A stretch of DNA of 64,000 bases from JAPOUP01 sp965201085 (GTDB lineage: Bacteria > Pseudomonadota > Alphaproteobacteria > Rhodobacterales > Rhodobacteraceae), in assembly GCA_965201085.1 (NCBI GenBank), contig CBDAVS010000025.1, positions 186,001 through 250,000 on the forward strand, given 5' to 3'. The notes under the pieces are model-generated. The model made no database searches. It was not told where the DNA came from and saw only the letters and a list, made by a program, of their open reading frames with translations. Every line of letters begins with the position of its first letter. The stretch's first letter is position 1. Positions 9,541-18,907 of the stretch are shown piece after piece. Made by a program: the position numbers and the translations under genes.

Positions 9541-9987
9541 AATGGAAGCCTCTAAAAACCTGGTCTTTCCGCACGCGTTCCGATTTATAGGATTCGGGAG
9601 GAACCGGAGATGCGCAGCCCCGGTTCTTTCGATCTCCCGGATCATCCCGGGCGCCTGTCGCGTATGGGCGGTCCGCCCGAGGCGCCTGAACGTCATGTGG
9701 AATTCGGGGCCTTTCGCCCGGTATTGACGGAAGCGTCCGGTTACGGGGATAGGGCGATGGGCGGATGGAGTTTCCGGTCCGGGACCGCCCGGGCCGGTGC
9801 GTTCACGTCCCTGTCCGCGGCTTTCGGGGAGCGGCTCCGTGACCGGGGCAACGGGCCCGCAGGGGGCCGGACCGTGGACGCCGCTTCGGTCCCGACCCCA
9901 CGCCGGCGGATGGCGGGGAAAGACACCGACGCCCGCCGGACAGCCGGATATTCCGGGGCCCGGAAGACCGAAGGGGGCGAACCGGAT
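9541..9987. repeat. GC-rich interspersed repeat R1 (inverted partner of R2 at 42442-43060)
   Basis: This non-coding block matches the reverse complement of 42442-43060. One shared boundary is GGAAGCCTC followed by the TTTCCGCACG segment; the other is GACCGAAGGGGGCGAACCGG. Similarity is patchy but clear between these, including a conserved TCAATACCGGGCGAAAG stretch. R2 is about 170 bases longer because of extra internal segments. All frames are low-complexity Gly/Pro/Arg products with no recognisable domain, so I do not call a gene. The rest of the stretch between 9296 and 10075 holds the IS30 scrap and no other recognisable feature. Confidence 0.7.
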
Positions 9988-10075
9988 GCGGGCCCTGTCG
10001 GCATCCCGGCGCCGCGCTTCGGGTATGGGAACCATAGATGCCTCCGTCGCCTTCGTCGGACAAACCGAATTTCCA

Positions 10076-11140
10076 TCAGCTGCGCTGAACCGGTTTAACC
10101 CCCTTTTTCCCGATGAAATCCTTCCTGTAATCCGACACGTCAAACCCGAGCCTTTCCCCGAAACCTAGCATGGCGGCACACATATCCGACTGACCGTCGG
10201 CGATTGCGCTTCCCATATGCCGCGCCATACTCGTTTCCTCTGGCTTTTCCCGCAACGGCGTCATCATAGACATCATCCATTCATCGAACTGTTCCGAAAT
10301 ATCCTCCACGATCACGGGAACCATATCCTTCATGGCGTCATCCCGTATCCCAAGCTCATCCGCCAGAACGTCGAGAAACAGGGTGAACCTGTTGACCGCA
10401 CGTTCACATCCTTCAACGTCAACATCCATATCGAAGTATTCCGCCCTGTGATCCTTCCGTGTTTCACCGTTCAGGGCTTTCAGCTTTCCGGCAAGAACAC
10501 CCTTACCCGGCCTTTCCGCCTCGAACGCTTCGGCGAGATCATTGATGGAATGTGTCGTGTCAAACGCGACGCCGCGACGGGCCATCGTCGATTTCACAAG
10601 GAATTCGGAGGCATCCGCAGTGGCTTTGGTAAAGCTTTTACAGTTTGGTCTGGCATTCAGCCATGTTCCTTTGTTCATGACATATCTTAACTGTGTGAAA
10701 AGATTACCCAAGACACTGTTTATCTGCTGCATCTGAACGAGCCAGTCATCCCCATGCATCATGATCTTCTCTTTTGCCATATCCGGTTTTCTCCATCTGC
10801 CGGCCACGGGAACACCGTCCCGCGCCACGCTGTGCATCAGGGTGCCTAGCCGTTCGGCGTTGTCCTTGATGAACTCACGTCCGACCGTCCACGGATCAAG
10901 GTTCCGGAAGCCGAACAGCGGGCTGGTGGCGTCATCCATGTCCTCACCGACCCGTCCGGTATGGACCGGACGGAACGCCTCGTCTCCCTCCAGCATGAAC
11001 GCGACGTCCCAGTCGCTGTCGGTCCGGTGCGTCCCCCGCGCCCGCGAGCCGTACAGGACCGCCGCCCTGGCCTCCGGCCAGCCGGACAGGACCTGACGGC
11101 AGACCTCCGCCAGATGGGATTCGTCGCGGATTGTCTCCAT
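10076..11140 (-). CDS. MNT-type nucleotidyltransferase fused to a HEPN-like helical domain
   Basis: The N-terminus is a minimal nucleotidyltransferase: VLYGSRARGTHRTDSDWDV gives the G-S-x-A-R-G...S-D-x-D pattern within the first 50 residues. After a middle segment (about residues 60-150) the C-terminal half is helical and reads like a HEPN domain: a stretch with FLVKSTMARRGVAFDTTHS, then NDLAEAF, and KDHRAEYFD. MNT and HEPN proteins usually form two-gene toxin-antitoxin pairs in which the MNT protein AMPylates the HEPN RNase; here both are in one 354-aa chain. ATG 11140 has GGAA about 8 bases upstream; ATG 11155 is also possible. The longer frame runs into ISNCY terminal sequence and is rejected. 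The HEPN part is tentative. Confidence 0.7.
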   Translation of the reverse strand: METIRDESHLAEVCRQVLSGWPEARAAVLYGSRARGTHRTDSDWDVAFMLEGDEAFRPVHTGRVGEDMDDATSPLFGFRNLDPWTVGREFIKDNAERLGTLMHSVARDGVPVAGRWRKPDMAKEKIMMHGDDWLVQMQQINSVLGNLFTQLRYVMNKGTWLNARPNCKSFTKATADASEFLVKSTMARRGVAFDTTHSINDLAEAFEAERPGKGVLAGKLKALNGETRKDHRAEYFDMDVDVEGCERAVNRFTLFLDVLADELGIRDDAMKDMVPVIVEDISEQFDEWMMSMMTPLREKPEETSMARHMGSAIADGQSDMCAAMLGFGERLGFDVSDYRKDFIGKKGVKPVQRS

Positions 11141-11205
11141 ACCGGTTCCATACATGATCCGGGCACCGTTTTCCAGACCGGCGGATCGTTCCGGGTGTGT
11201 AGATA

Positions 11206-12728
11206 GTGTCTGCCAGAAAACCCCGTGTTTTTCCGGTGACAGGGCCGAATCCGGCGGATTCCGGCTTCGACGGGACGGCCGGTGGCAAAAACATATGGTG
11301 AACATCCGGGCCTCCGCCGGCCCGCGGGCACGCCGGTCCGGGCCCCGCAGCGGCGGGGCCTTCCATGGGCCGGTTCACCGGTGGACGCCCCGGTCAGGCG
11401 GCGGCGGGGAGCACGGGGCGCTCCCTCGCCGGCGGCGTGGGCGCGCCGCGCCCCGCGGAACGCCTCCCCGCTTTCCCGGACGCGGTCCGCCTTCGACAGC
11501 CTGCCTTTCCGCGGCATGGCGTCGGCTCCAGCATCCCGGCAGGCCTCAGCCGGTCCGGGGGGCTGTGCAGACCGCGGTCGAAGCTCACCACCGACAGGTC
11601 GGGGAACCGGGCCCGCGCGCCTCCCCGCCCATGGGGACCGCCACGTCCACGTCGCTCCCCTCCCACATCACCGAACGGTGCGGGAGGAATCCGTGACGGT
11701 CCTCCAGCACGCGGACGGGGACGCCGGGCTCCACCGGGACCCCGGTCTTTCCCTTCGATATCCAGCGCGTGTGCGGCCCGGATATCGAGCGCACCTTCCC
11801 GCGGTGCGGGATCGTCCCTCCCTTCAGGATCCGCCGTCCGGTTAGGTCCACCCGGTGCCTGACATGGCCGATGAAGCCCCGGATACTGTCCGATGGGCCC
11901 GGGATACCCAACATACCGTCGATCTCCGCGCGGCCCGCCTCCGCCCTGTCCGCCAGCTTCAGGGCGGGCCGGAGCGGCGCCTCCACGTCCCCCGGGCGCG
12001 GGTTGGCGAGCCGTGACGTGGCCACCCGGAGGTAGCCTTTCCGGAGCTTCCTGCACAGATGTTCCTTCCGCCGCCAGCCGGGCGGCCCCAGCCCCCCGCA
12101 GGCCCGGGGCACGTTCCGGACCATGCACCGCGCTGCGTCCATCGGCAGGCTGCGGTCGGTCGGATGATGCACGTCGGTCCCGGCCACGAAGGAATGACGG
12201 CGGCCGCGCGACGCGGCGCCAGGCTTTTCCGCGGCCACCCTGTGGCCCCTCTCCACGACCATCCCTCCGACCTCGGCGAGGAGTTCCGGCGAGGGGAGCT
12301 ACACGCTGTCAACCAGCCACTGGTATCCGTATCCGTCCACGTCCCATGACCCGTGGCCCGGCCTCCGGCCTTCGCCGGATCGGCCGGTGCCCGTTCGCCA
12401 GGTCCTGAAGCCGGTCGAAACCGCACCCGGGACCCTGCTTCACGACCCCCAGCACCAGGATGGTCCATAGTTCCATCCCCGGCCTGCCGACCCGGCGGCT
12501 CTTTCCGGGAAGCACCATCCTGCCCGGAAGCCCGGACAGCCGCTTTCGGGTCCCTTCGTCGCTGTAAAGGTCCTGGAGGCCGATCGGGATCGCCGGGATG
12601 TCGTCCCGCGATTTCACGTTCAGCCTGATCCTCATGATGTCGGGGGCGCCGGGCCTCCGCCGGGTGTCGTGGACCTTGCGCATGGGGGCCTCCTGAAGGG
12701 GAGGACTGGCGGATTCCGTCATTTACCG
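11206..12728 (-). mobile_element. ISNCY-like insertion sequence, copy A (decayed, right end lost)
   Basis: This is colinear with the complete copy B at 29328-31090. The left terminus GTGTCTGCCAGAAAACCC is present at 11206. The right terminus is missing: the sequence stops at ATTTACC where an IS30 copy begins at 12729, and no ISNCY sequence resumes on the far side of that IS30. Compared with copy B there is a 134-bp deletion (after about 11440) whose endpoints are two copies of CGCCGGCGGC, a 66-bp deletion near the right end between two ATTCCG repeats, and a 2-bp insertion near 11615. Confidence 0.85.
11395..12683 (-). pseudogene. ISNCY-family transposase, copy A, broken
   Basis: The start ATG (12683) and the N-terminal MRKVHDT segment are recognisable, followed by NVKSRDDIPA, RVGRPGMELWTILVLGVVKQG and FDRLQDLAN. 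The chain then shifts frame at the same 7-bp tandem duplication seen in copy B. It continues as VSLLTPELL-like and FVAGTDVHHPTDRSLPMDAARCMVR sequence, and is broken again by a 2-bp insertion and the 134-bp deletion, which removes the NSLEHRGLDR segment present in copy B. It cannot make a functional transposase. Confidence 0.85.
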
Positions 12729-14105
12729 CCCCACTTCCAGTCCGAAGTGCAACACCGGCCCGTCTCCGGAGCGAGGGGGTGGCCCCGAGCGGAGGAGGCG
12801 GGCCGGTGTTGAGGGATTTTCCGGCCAGGGGCCCGGATTTCACGCGGAATACGGCGGCTGTCCCTTCGAATCGGAGCGTAACCGGGCCTCCCGGCGGCGG
12901 CAGGGCCCCGCGGCGGGAGGTGGCGCGCCCGCCCGGGCGAGGGAGGGGGTGGCCCGACCGAAACCGGGCGGGCGCGCCTGCGGAATTCCCTCTCCCCCGT
13001 CGGCCGACGGGGCGAAGCGCCTCAGGGAGGCCGCGCCCGCGCGAAAGCCTCCGCCGGCGTCAGGTGGCCGGGCGCCTTGCGGGGGCGCGCGTTCAGGATG
13101 TCCCGGACCCGCTTCAAGCGGGCGTCCGTGACCTGCCGCGGGTCGGTCCCCTTCGGCAGGTACTGGCGCGGCGGCCCGTCGGTGTGCCCGTTCAGGCCCC
13201 GCTCCCACGGGTGGTGGGGCGTCGGGAGGAGGAAGTCGGCCTCCAGCGCCTTCGCCACCTTCGCGTGCCCCGCGAACTCCCCGCCGCTGTCCGCCGTGAT
13301 CGTGTGGACCCTGGCGCCGAGCCCCTCGGGAAGGTCGGTCATCGCCCCGCCGACCGCCTCCGCCCTCTTTCCGTCAACCCGTTGGACAGGCGTGAATTCC
13401 GGGCATCCGTCAACGGGCGACACCACCGCACCGCCGTGTCCCCCGCCGATCACCGTGTCCGCTTCCCGGTCGCCGGTCCCCGCCTTCGTCCCGCCCTCTT
13501 CCGGGCGCTCCGGGATGTCCCTCCGGCCCGGGACATGACCCCGGCCCGCGTGGCGGCCACCCTGCCGGTCCGGTTCCTTTCCCCGCCGCCGCAGGTGCCC
13601 GCAAGGCGTTCCTCCGTCCCCGCGGTCCGCGCGTACGAGGTCGTATATCCGCTGACGGCCGACCATGCCGGGGTCCTCCAGCCGGAGACGCCCCGGGACC
13701 CGCTCCGGGCTCCAGCCCTCCCCGGCTTCGCCACGACCTTCACCCGGCGCTCCTCCGTCAGCTTCCCCGGGACCGAAGAGGCCCCGCTCCGGCGCCCGGT
13801 GGCCTTCCTCCGCGCCTGTCCCTGCCGGTATCCCCGCCCGCCGCCGTTGCGTCGGATCTCCCGCGATATGGTGGCCGGATGGCGGCCCGGCCGCCCGGCG
13901 ATGGCCCCGTTCGAAAGCCCGCCTTTCCCCGTCGCGTATATCCGGCATCTTCCGTCGAAGGTCAGATGACGGTAGCCCTCGGGCATGACACTCTCCTGTC
14001 CTGCGCACAGGGACTGTCGCCGTTATCCGGCCGGTTCGCGGGATGCCGCACCCGAAACGCGGCTTCCCACCATCAACGGTGTTGCACTTCAGAGCGGAAC
14101 GGGGG
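12729..14105 (-). mobile_element. IS30-family insertion sequence, copy 1 (decayed)
   Basis: Both ends are present: CCCCACTTCCAGTCCGAAG on the left, and the complement of CCCCCGTTCCGCTCTGAAG on the right. The length is 1377 bp, against 1378 bp in copies 2 and 3. The flanks are CCG and CCC, so a clean 3-bp target duplication is not visible. The element abuts, and probably interrupted or helped delete, the right end of ISNCY copy A. The 156 bases between it and the aminotransferase gene hold nothing I recognise. Confidence 0.9.
13022..13986 (-). pseudogene. IS30-family transposase, copy 1, frameshifted and catalytically altered
   Basis: The N-terminus MPEGYRHLTF and the helix-turn-helix region (GLSNGAIAG, HPATISREIRRNG) are in frame from 13986. 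The frame changes after about residue 80 and the catalytic core then reads from another frame. The net length is one base shorter than the intact copies. In the core, the catalytic Glu position is Gly (GLNGHTDG). Many other substitutions, for example SGGEF for NGKEF, mark it as the oldest of the three complete copies. Confidence 0.88.
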
Positions 14106-14262
14106 CCCGGAAATCGACTATACGGTCGTTTATTTCACAGCGCCGGATTGCAATAAATTCATTGGGTAAATGCTTATACAGATTGGAAGAAGTCTTTGAA
14201 AAAGCGGGATCGAACGCGTCGATACCGTGAGGCCACAATGCCGGATTCTGGCGGGATTGATT

Positions 14263-15126
14263 TCATAAAGCGCACTTTCGGCTTTCGTCCAGATAGATTT
14301 CCCTCAGACGTGTCGCCACTGGTCCCGGTTTGCCACCGCCGATCTTGACGCCGTCAATCTCCACCACCGGTAAGACGAATGTCGATGCCGATGTGATGAA
14401 CGCTTCATCGGCGGACTTCGCTTCTTCAATGGTGAACGGTCGTTCATTGACGTCCATTTGTGCCAGTCGTGCAAACCGGAGTATGGCGGCGCGCGTAATC
14501 CCATGAAGGATTTCGTTGCCAAGGTTCCGGGTGATGATCCCGCCATCCTTGACGATATAGGCATTGTTGCTGGACCCTTCGGTGACGAATCCATCCTCGG
14601 TCATCCATGCGTCATGGCAGCCGTTCTTCTGGGCCAGCATTTTGACCATGGACGGATAGAGCAGCTGAATGGTCTTTATGTCCCGGCGCGCCCAGCGCAG
14701 ATCCGGTACCGAGATCACTTTGAGTCCGGTTTTCACCTGCGGATTGTCCGCCAAGCCGGGTTTGGACTGGGTGAACAATACGAGGGTGGGGGATGTCCGC
14801 TCAGGATCGGGAAACGCGAAATCCCTGTCCGCCGGTGCACCCCTTGTGACCTGTAGGTAGACAAGACCGTCTTGGACCCGATTTCGGGCTACCAACTCGC
14901 GATGGATATCCAGAAGCGCATCACGGTCCAAAGGGGAGCCCATATCCAATTCGCCCAGCGATCGCGTCAACCGCGCCGCGTGTCGGTCGAAATCGACCAG
15001 TTTGCCATCCATGACACTCGTGACTTCGTAAACGCCGTCGGCGAAAAGAAAGCCACGGTCAAAGACCGATACGGTCGCCTCTTCCTCGGGCAAATAGGAT
15101 CCGTTGACATATACAATCCGGCTCAT
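14263..15126 (-). CDS. dat: D-amino-acid aminotransferase (fold type IV PLP enzyme)
   Basis: The 287-aa product belongs to the branched-chain/D-amino-acid aminotransferase fold. The N-terminus has SVFDRGFLFADGVYEV, and the PLP-binding region shows IKTIQLLYPSMVKMLAQ, where the first Lys is the Schiff-base residue, then CHDAWMTEDGFVTEGSSNNAYIV. D-specific members move amino groups between D-amino acids and 2-oxo acids such as D-Glu/2-oxoglutarate. The start at 15126 is chosen because it begins the conserved MSRIVYVNG and has a GGAA-type ribosome site; the open frame further upstream overlaps dgcA. Its place 40 bases after dgcA, same strand, supports a role in D-glutamate or D-amino-acid use. 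Confidence 0.85.
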   Translation of the reverse strand: MSRIVYVNGSYLPEEEATVSVFDRGFLFADGVYEVTSVMDGKLVDFDRHAARLTRSLGELDMGSPLDRDALLDIHRELVARNRVQDGLVYLQVTRGAPADRDFAFPDPERTSPTLVLFTQSKPGLADNPQVKTGLKVISVPDLRWARRDIKTIQLLYPSMVKMLAQKNGCHDAWMTEDGFVTEGSSNNAYIVKDGGIITRNLGNEILHGITRAAILRFARLAQMDVNERPFTIEEAKSADEAFITSASTFVLPVVEIDGVKIGGGKPGPVATRLREIYLDESRKCAL

Positions 15127-15166
15127 CGATTCCACCTTTCCTTTTTCGGGTTCCATCCGCGTCGAG

Positions 15167-16129
15167 TCAGCCCCAAAGGTCCGACGATGGTGGATGCACG
15201 GACGAGCCGTCATAACCAAGCGGTGCTTTGCGGTCTTCCGCCAAAAGGAGCGGACCGTCAAGATCGACGAATGCGGCGTTCTGCGCGACCAGCACGGCCG
15301 GAGCCATCGCCAGACTCGATCCCACCATGCATCCGACCATGATCCCATATCCTTCCGCCAGCGCGGCGTCACGGAGCGCGAGCGCTTCGGTCAACCCGCC
15401 CGCTTTGTCGAGTTTGATATTCACGAAATCATACTTGCCTTTGAGGCTCGCCAGTGATGCGCGGTCGTGGCAGCTTTCATCCGCGCAGACGGGCAGGGGA
15501 CGGGGAATCTCGGCAAGCATCCCATCGGTTTGTGCGGGTAACGGCTGTTCAACCAGTTCCACGCCGAGGCGAACCAGATGGGGCGCGAGGTCACTGTAGA
15601 TATCCACCGTCCAGCCTTCATTGGCGTCAACGATGATCCGTGAGCCGGGAGCGCCTTCGCGAACCGCTTCCAGCCGCGGCATGTCGTCGGGTGTGCCAAG
15701 CTTGATCTTGAGCAGCTGTCGGTGCGAGTTCCCGGCGGCGGCGTTACGCATGTTGGCGGGAGTGTCGAGTGAAATCGTATAGGCCGTGATCACCGGTTTC
15801 GGCGCGGGAAGTCCCGCCAGTTCCCAGATCCGAAGGCTCCGCCGCTTCGCGTCCAGATCCCACAGTGCGCAGTCAAGCGCGTTCCGGGCGGCCCCGGCGG
15901 GAAACGTCTCCTGCAACCTGCCGCGATCCATGAGGTCAACGCGTTCCATCTGTCTCTCGACAGAGTTCAGGGTTTCTCCGTAGCGGGTGTAAGGCACGCA
16001 TTCGCCTCTTCCGGCTATTTCGCCGTCGGTTACAGTAGCGGTCAGGACATGCGCTTCGGTTCGCGACCCCCGAGAAATCGTAAATTTCCGAACCAGCGGA
16101 AACACATCGCGCCTGACCGTCACTTCCAT
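15167..16129 (-). CDS. dgcA: DgcA: enolase-superfamily N-acetyl-D-glutamate racemase / dipeptide epimerase
   Basis: The 320-aa product is a muconate-lactonizing-subgroup enolase family member. Visible catalytic features are KIKLG (acid/base Lys pair), metal ligands in IVDANEGW, VEQPL and ADESCHD, and the second Lys in NIKLDKAGG, then MVGCMVGSSLA. By sequence alone it could be an L-Ala-D/L-Glu epimerase. The neighbouring DgcN-type gene points to the DgcN-DgcA route, in which N-acetyl-D-Glu is racemised. The order dgcN, dgcA, aminotransferase on one strand looks like an operon. Confidence 0.83.
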   Translation of the reverse strand: MEVTVRRDVFPLVRKFTISRGSRTEAHVLTATVTDGEIAGRGECVPYTRYGETLNSVERQMERVDLMDRGRLQETFPAGAARNALDCALWDLDAKRRSLRIWELAGLPAPKPVITAYTISLDTPANMRNAAAGNSHRQLLKIKLGTPDDMPRLEAVREGAPGSRIIVDANEGWTVDIYSDLAPHLVRLGVELVEQPLPAQTDGMLAEIPRPLPVCADESCHDRASLASLKGKYDFVNIKLDKAGGLTEALALRDAALAEGYGIMVGCMVGSSLAMAPAVLVAQNAAFVDLDGPLLLAEDRKAPLGYDGSSVHPPSSDLWG

Positions 16130-16213
16130 GTCCAGCCTCCGTCTGCCGCCACCGTGGCACGATGTCGGACTGTCCGCCTCTGGCCTTGATTCATTAGTGT
16201 ATGAAGGTGCCGG

Positions 16214-17215
16214 TCAGGTCTCAACCAGGGCATCGACCAGCCTGCCGGCGCCTTGCCGGAATGGATCGACCGTCGGGAGTTCCATTCGATTTTCGATCCC
16301 CGCAAGGCAGGAGAGGGCGTCGTCCTCTTCCAGTGCCGCGGTGTTCACGGCGATGCCCGCCACCCTGCAGGCGGGGTTCGCCACTCGCGCCAGCTGCAGC
16401 GCCAGATCGCGTAGAGCCTCAAGTGACGGTAGCCGATAGTCGGGCAGACCACGCATGAACCGGCGTGTGGGCTCGTGACAGAGTACCAACGCATCGGGTT
16501 GGCCACCATGGATCAATGCCATGGTGACGCCGGAAAATGAGATGTGGAACAGCGATCCCTGACCTTCCAGGAGGTCCCAATGGGCGTCGTCATTGTCCGG
16601 CGTCAGCCATTCCACTGACCCTGCCATGAAATCCGCGACCACGGCATCCAGCGGTATGCCGTCACCATCGATCAGGATGCCGGTCTGTCCTGTGGCGCGG
16701 AAAGTCGCCGGCAGGCCGCGCTCCCTGAATTCGCGCTCAATGGCGAGCGTCGTATACATCTTACCTATGGAGCAGTCCGTCCCGACCGTCAGGCATCTCT
16801 TTCCCGAGCGTTTTTTCCCGTTGGCGATCGGGAACCGCGTTTCGGGCACCCGCACATCGTGCAGTGCACTGCCTTTGGCCTTGGCCAGGGCTAACAGATC
16901 AGGTTCGTCGCGCAGAAGGCTGTGAAGTCCCGCCGCGAGATCGAATCCCTTTTCCAACGCCATCAAGAGAATATCTTTCCACTCGGGAGCGATGAAACCG
17001 CCTCGGTTCGCGACGCCGATAACAAGCGTTTCGGCTCCGGATTCGCGAGCCTCCTCGAGCGATATATCGGGGAGCCCCAGATCCGCCCTGCAGCCGGGCA
17101 TACGGTACTGGCCGATCGCGCGGTCCGGCCTCCAGTCTTTGATGCCCTGGCCGACCTTGGCGAATAGTTGGTCGGGTGCGTCACCGAGAAACAGCATATA
17201 GGGCGCTTTGATCAT
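16214..17215 (-). CDS. dgcN: DgcN: DUF1611-family D-glutamate N-acetyltransferase
   Basis: The 333-aa product has the two-part DUF1611 architecture. The N-terminal Rossmann-like part has GVANRGGFI. The C-terminal P-loop-like part has TVGTDCSIGKMYTTLAIE, then ATGQTGILIDGDGIPLDAV, and HGGQPDALVLCHEP. In the DgcN-DgcA pathway described in marine bacteria, DgcN acetylates D-Glu and DgcA racemises the product to N-acetyl-L-Glu. ATG 17215 is preferred over the longer open frame because conserved sequence begins there (MIKAPYMLFLGD). The gene is divergent from mcl1; the 327-base gap between them probably holds both promoters, but I see no clear operator or riboswitch in it. Confidence 0.85.
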   Translation of the reverse strand: MIKAPYMLFLGDAPDQLFAKVGQGIKDWRPDRAIGQYRMPGCRADLGLPDISLEEARESGAETLVIGVANRGGFIAPEWKDILLMALEKGFDLAAGLHSLLRDEPDLLALAKAKGSALHDVRVPETRFPIANGKKRSGKRCLTVGTDCSIGKMYTTLAIEREFRERGLPATFRATGQTGILIDGDGIPLDAVVADFMAGSVEWLTPDNDDAHWDLLEGQGSLFHISFSGVTMALIHGGQPDALVLCHEPTRRFMRGLPDYRLPSLEALRDLALQLARVANPACRVAGIAVNTAALEEDDALSCLAGIENRMELPTVDPFRQGAGRLVDALVET

Positions 17216-17542
17216 TGCTTGAATCCTCCTTTGGGCCGAGTTGACGCCAGCCCCGTCGATCTGACCCCGACATTCCGTCGCGGATTGGAGGGTGCCGGTG
17301 GACGAAAGGCCGATTTCAATGGATCCTAGCCGGTCTATGCGGGTGCCGCGTGATCCTGCGCGATCCAGACGCTTTATTGGCATATGCCGCACGCATAGAC
17401 AAACCATTTGGAGAGGCAGGCCGTTTCCATCCACAGTCATTGGTCTGGAGCGCTGTTTTGGCGCGTTCGGCGGGCTTGCGGCACGAGTGAGGGCATACTA
17501 CGTCGCTGGCAGTTCGAAGACCTATATGCCGGGGAACGACCG

Positions 17543-18511
17543 ATGTCCTTTCTAGTCCAGCCGAATGCGCCGTCCCGACCTAATCGCTGTCAGCTCTTTG
17601 CCCCTGGTTCCCGTCCTGGAATATTCGGGAAAATGGCGGCAAGCGCCGCCGACGTGATCAATCTGGACCTTGAGGACAGCGTAGCCCCCGATGACAAGCC
17701 GCAGGCGCGCAGAAACATCATCGAGGCCATCGGCGGCGTTGACTGGGGGTGCAGGTGCCTGTCGGTTCGCATCAACGGACTCGATACGCCGTATTGGTAT
17801 CGCGATGTCGTGGATCTATTGGAACAGGCTTCCGACCGGCTTGATCAGATCATGATTCCCAAAGTGGGTCGGGCGGCCGATGTCTATGCAGTGGACGCAC
17901 TGGTGACGGCTGTGGAAACGGCTGCAGGTAGGACGAAGCGGATCGGCTTTGAGGTTATCATTGAGAGCGCTTCCGGCATCGTCCATGTGGACGAAATCGC
18001 GGCGTCAAGTCCCCGCCTGCAGGCCATGAGTCTGGGAGCGGCGGATTTCGCGGCGTCGATGGGGATGCAGACCACCGGAATCGGCGGTACGCAGGAGAAC
18101 TACTACATGATGCACGAGGGCAGCAGGCACTGGTCCGATCCCTGGCATTGGGCGCAGGCAGCGGTCGTGGCCGCCTGCCGCACTCACGGGGTGCTGCCGG
18201 TTGACGGCCCGTTCGGTGATTTTTCCGATGACGAGGGCTTCGTTGCGCAGGCCCGCCGTTCGGCGACCCTTGGAATGGTGGGCAAATGGGCGATCCATCC
18301 CCGGCAGGTCTCTCTGGCGAACGGAGTTTTCACCCCTTCGGAAGAGCAGGTGGCGGAGGCCCGGCAGATTCTGGACGCGATGGAACGGGCCAGGAAAGAG
18401 GGATCGGGAGCGACCGTCTACAAGGGACGTCTGGTGGACATCGCGTCCATCAGGCAGGCGGAGGTCATCGTCGGGCAGGCGGCGGTGATCTCTGAGTCGG
18501 AACGGTCCTGA
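17543..18511 (+). CDS. mcl1: L-malyl-CoA/beta-methylmalyl-CoA lyase
   Basis: The 322-aa product is a citrate-lyase-beta/HpcH-like aldolase. It looks like Rhodobacter Mcl1 along its whole length: RPNRCQLFAPGSRP, VINLDLEDSVAPDDKP, VRINGLDTPYWYRD, FEVIIESASGI, GAADFAASMGMQTTGIGG and GKWAIHPRQV. It cleaves L-malyl-CoA to acetyl-CoA and glyoxylate, and beta-methylmalyl-CoA to propionyl-CoA and glyoxylate, in the ethylmalonyl-CoA pathway. ATG 17543 starts the conserved MSFLVQP; the upstream open frame is not conserved-looking. It reads divergently from dgcN and has no close downstream partner. Confidence 0.93.
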   Translation: MSFLVQPNAPSRPNRCQLFAPGSRPGIFGKMAASAADVINLDLEDSVAPDDKPQARRNIIEAIGGVDWGCRCLSVRINGLDTPYWYRDVVDLLEQASDRLDQIMIPKVGRAADVYAVDALVTAVETAAGRTKRIGFEVIIESASGIVHVDEIAASSPRLQAMSLGAADFAASMGMQTTGIGGTQENYYMMHEGSRHWSDPWHWAQAAVVAACRTHGVLPVDGPFGDFSDDEGFVAQARRSATLGMVGKWAIHPRQVSLANGVFTPSEEQVAEARQILDAMERARKEGSGATVYKGRLVDIASIRQAEVIVGQAAVISESERS

Positions 18512-18907
18512 CGGTATGAACTAAGCGACTTTCCGACGTGACCGGTTTCGGTCGCTTTCGAAAGGGGAAACGCTCTCCGGTAATCCGGGATACCGGTCTT
18601 TGTGCGGGCACATTACAGGAACGGCCATGAATGTGTTGATTGTCGCCCTCCCGACGTTTCGCTCCGCGTCGGGGATTCCGTGTGAACGATGACTGTCTGG
18701 TTTTCGGCCAGATGCTGAGTCCGGTGTTTTGTCGGCCATGTATGATCTCGCTGACGTCACTCTGAAGCGCGGTGGCCTTGGTATCAGATTTCCCGATCTG
18801 TCTGAGGTGCCTGTATACCGCAATTCGGAAGATTTTTCAGTCGCTTCGTGCTTATGGCCGGAGACCTGGGCCGAAGGCGAACATTGACGCCGTTCCAACT
18901 TCCTTCT
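18512..18907. other. Intergenic stretch without a recognised gene
   Basis: The 396 bases between the convergent mcl1 and YggS-family genes contain open frames on both strands (for example one at 18521-18898 on the minus strand), but none has a recognisable domain, a good ribosome site or protein-like composition. No transposon ends or strong terminator hairpin were seen. Confidence 0.5.

Noticed and set aside
12729..14105. ISNCY copy A continuing on the far side of IS30 copy 1
   Set aside because: Sequence after 14105 has no match to the ISNCY right end, so the junction is a deletion or replacement rather than a simple insertion.
18521..18898. 125-aa open frame on the minus strand between mcl1 and the YggS-family gene
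   Set aside because: No ribosome site, no domain and unlikely composition.
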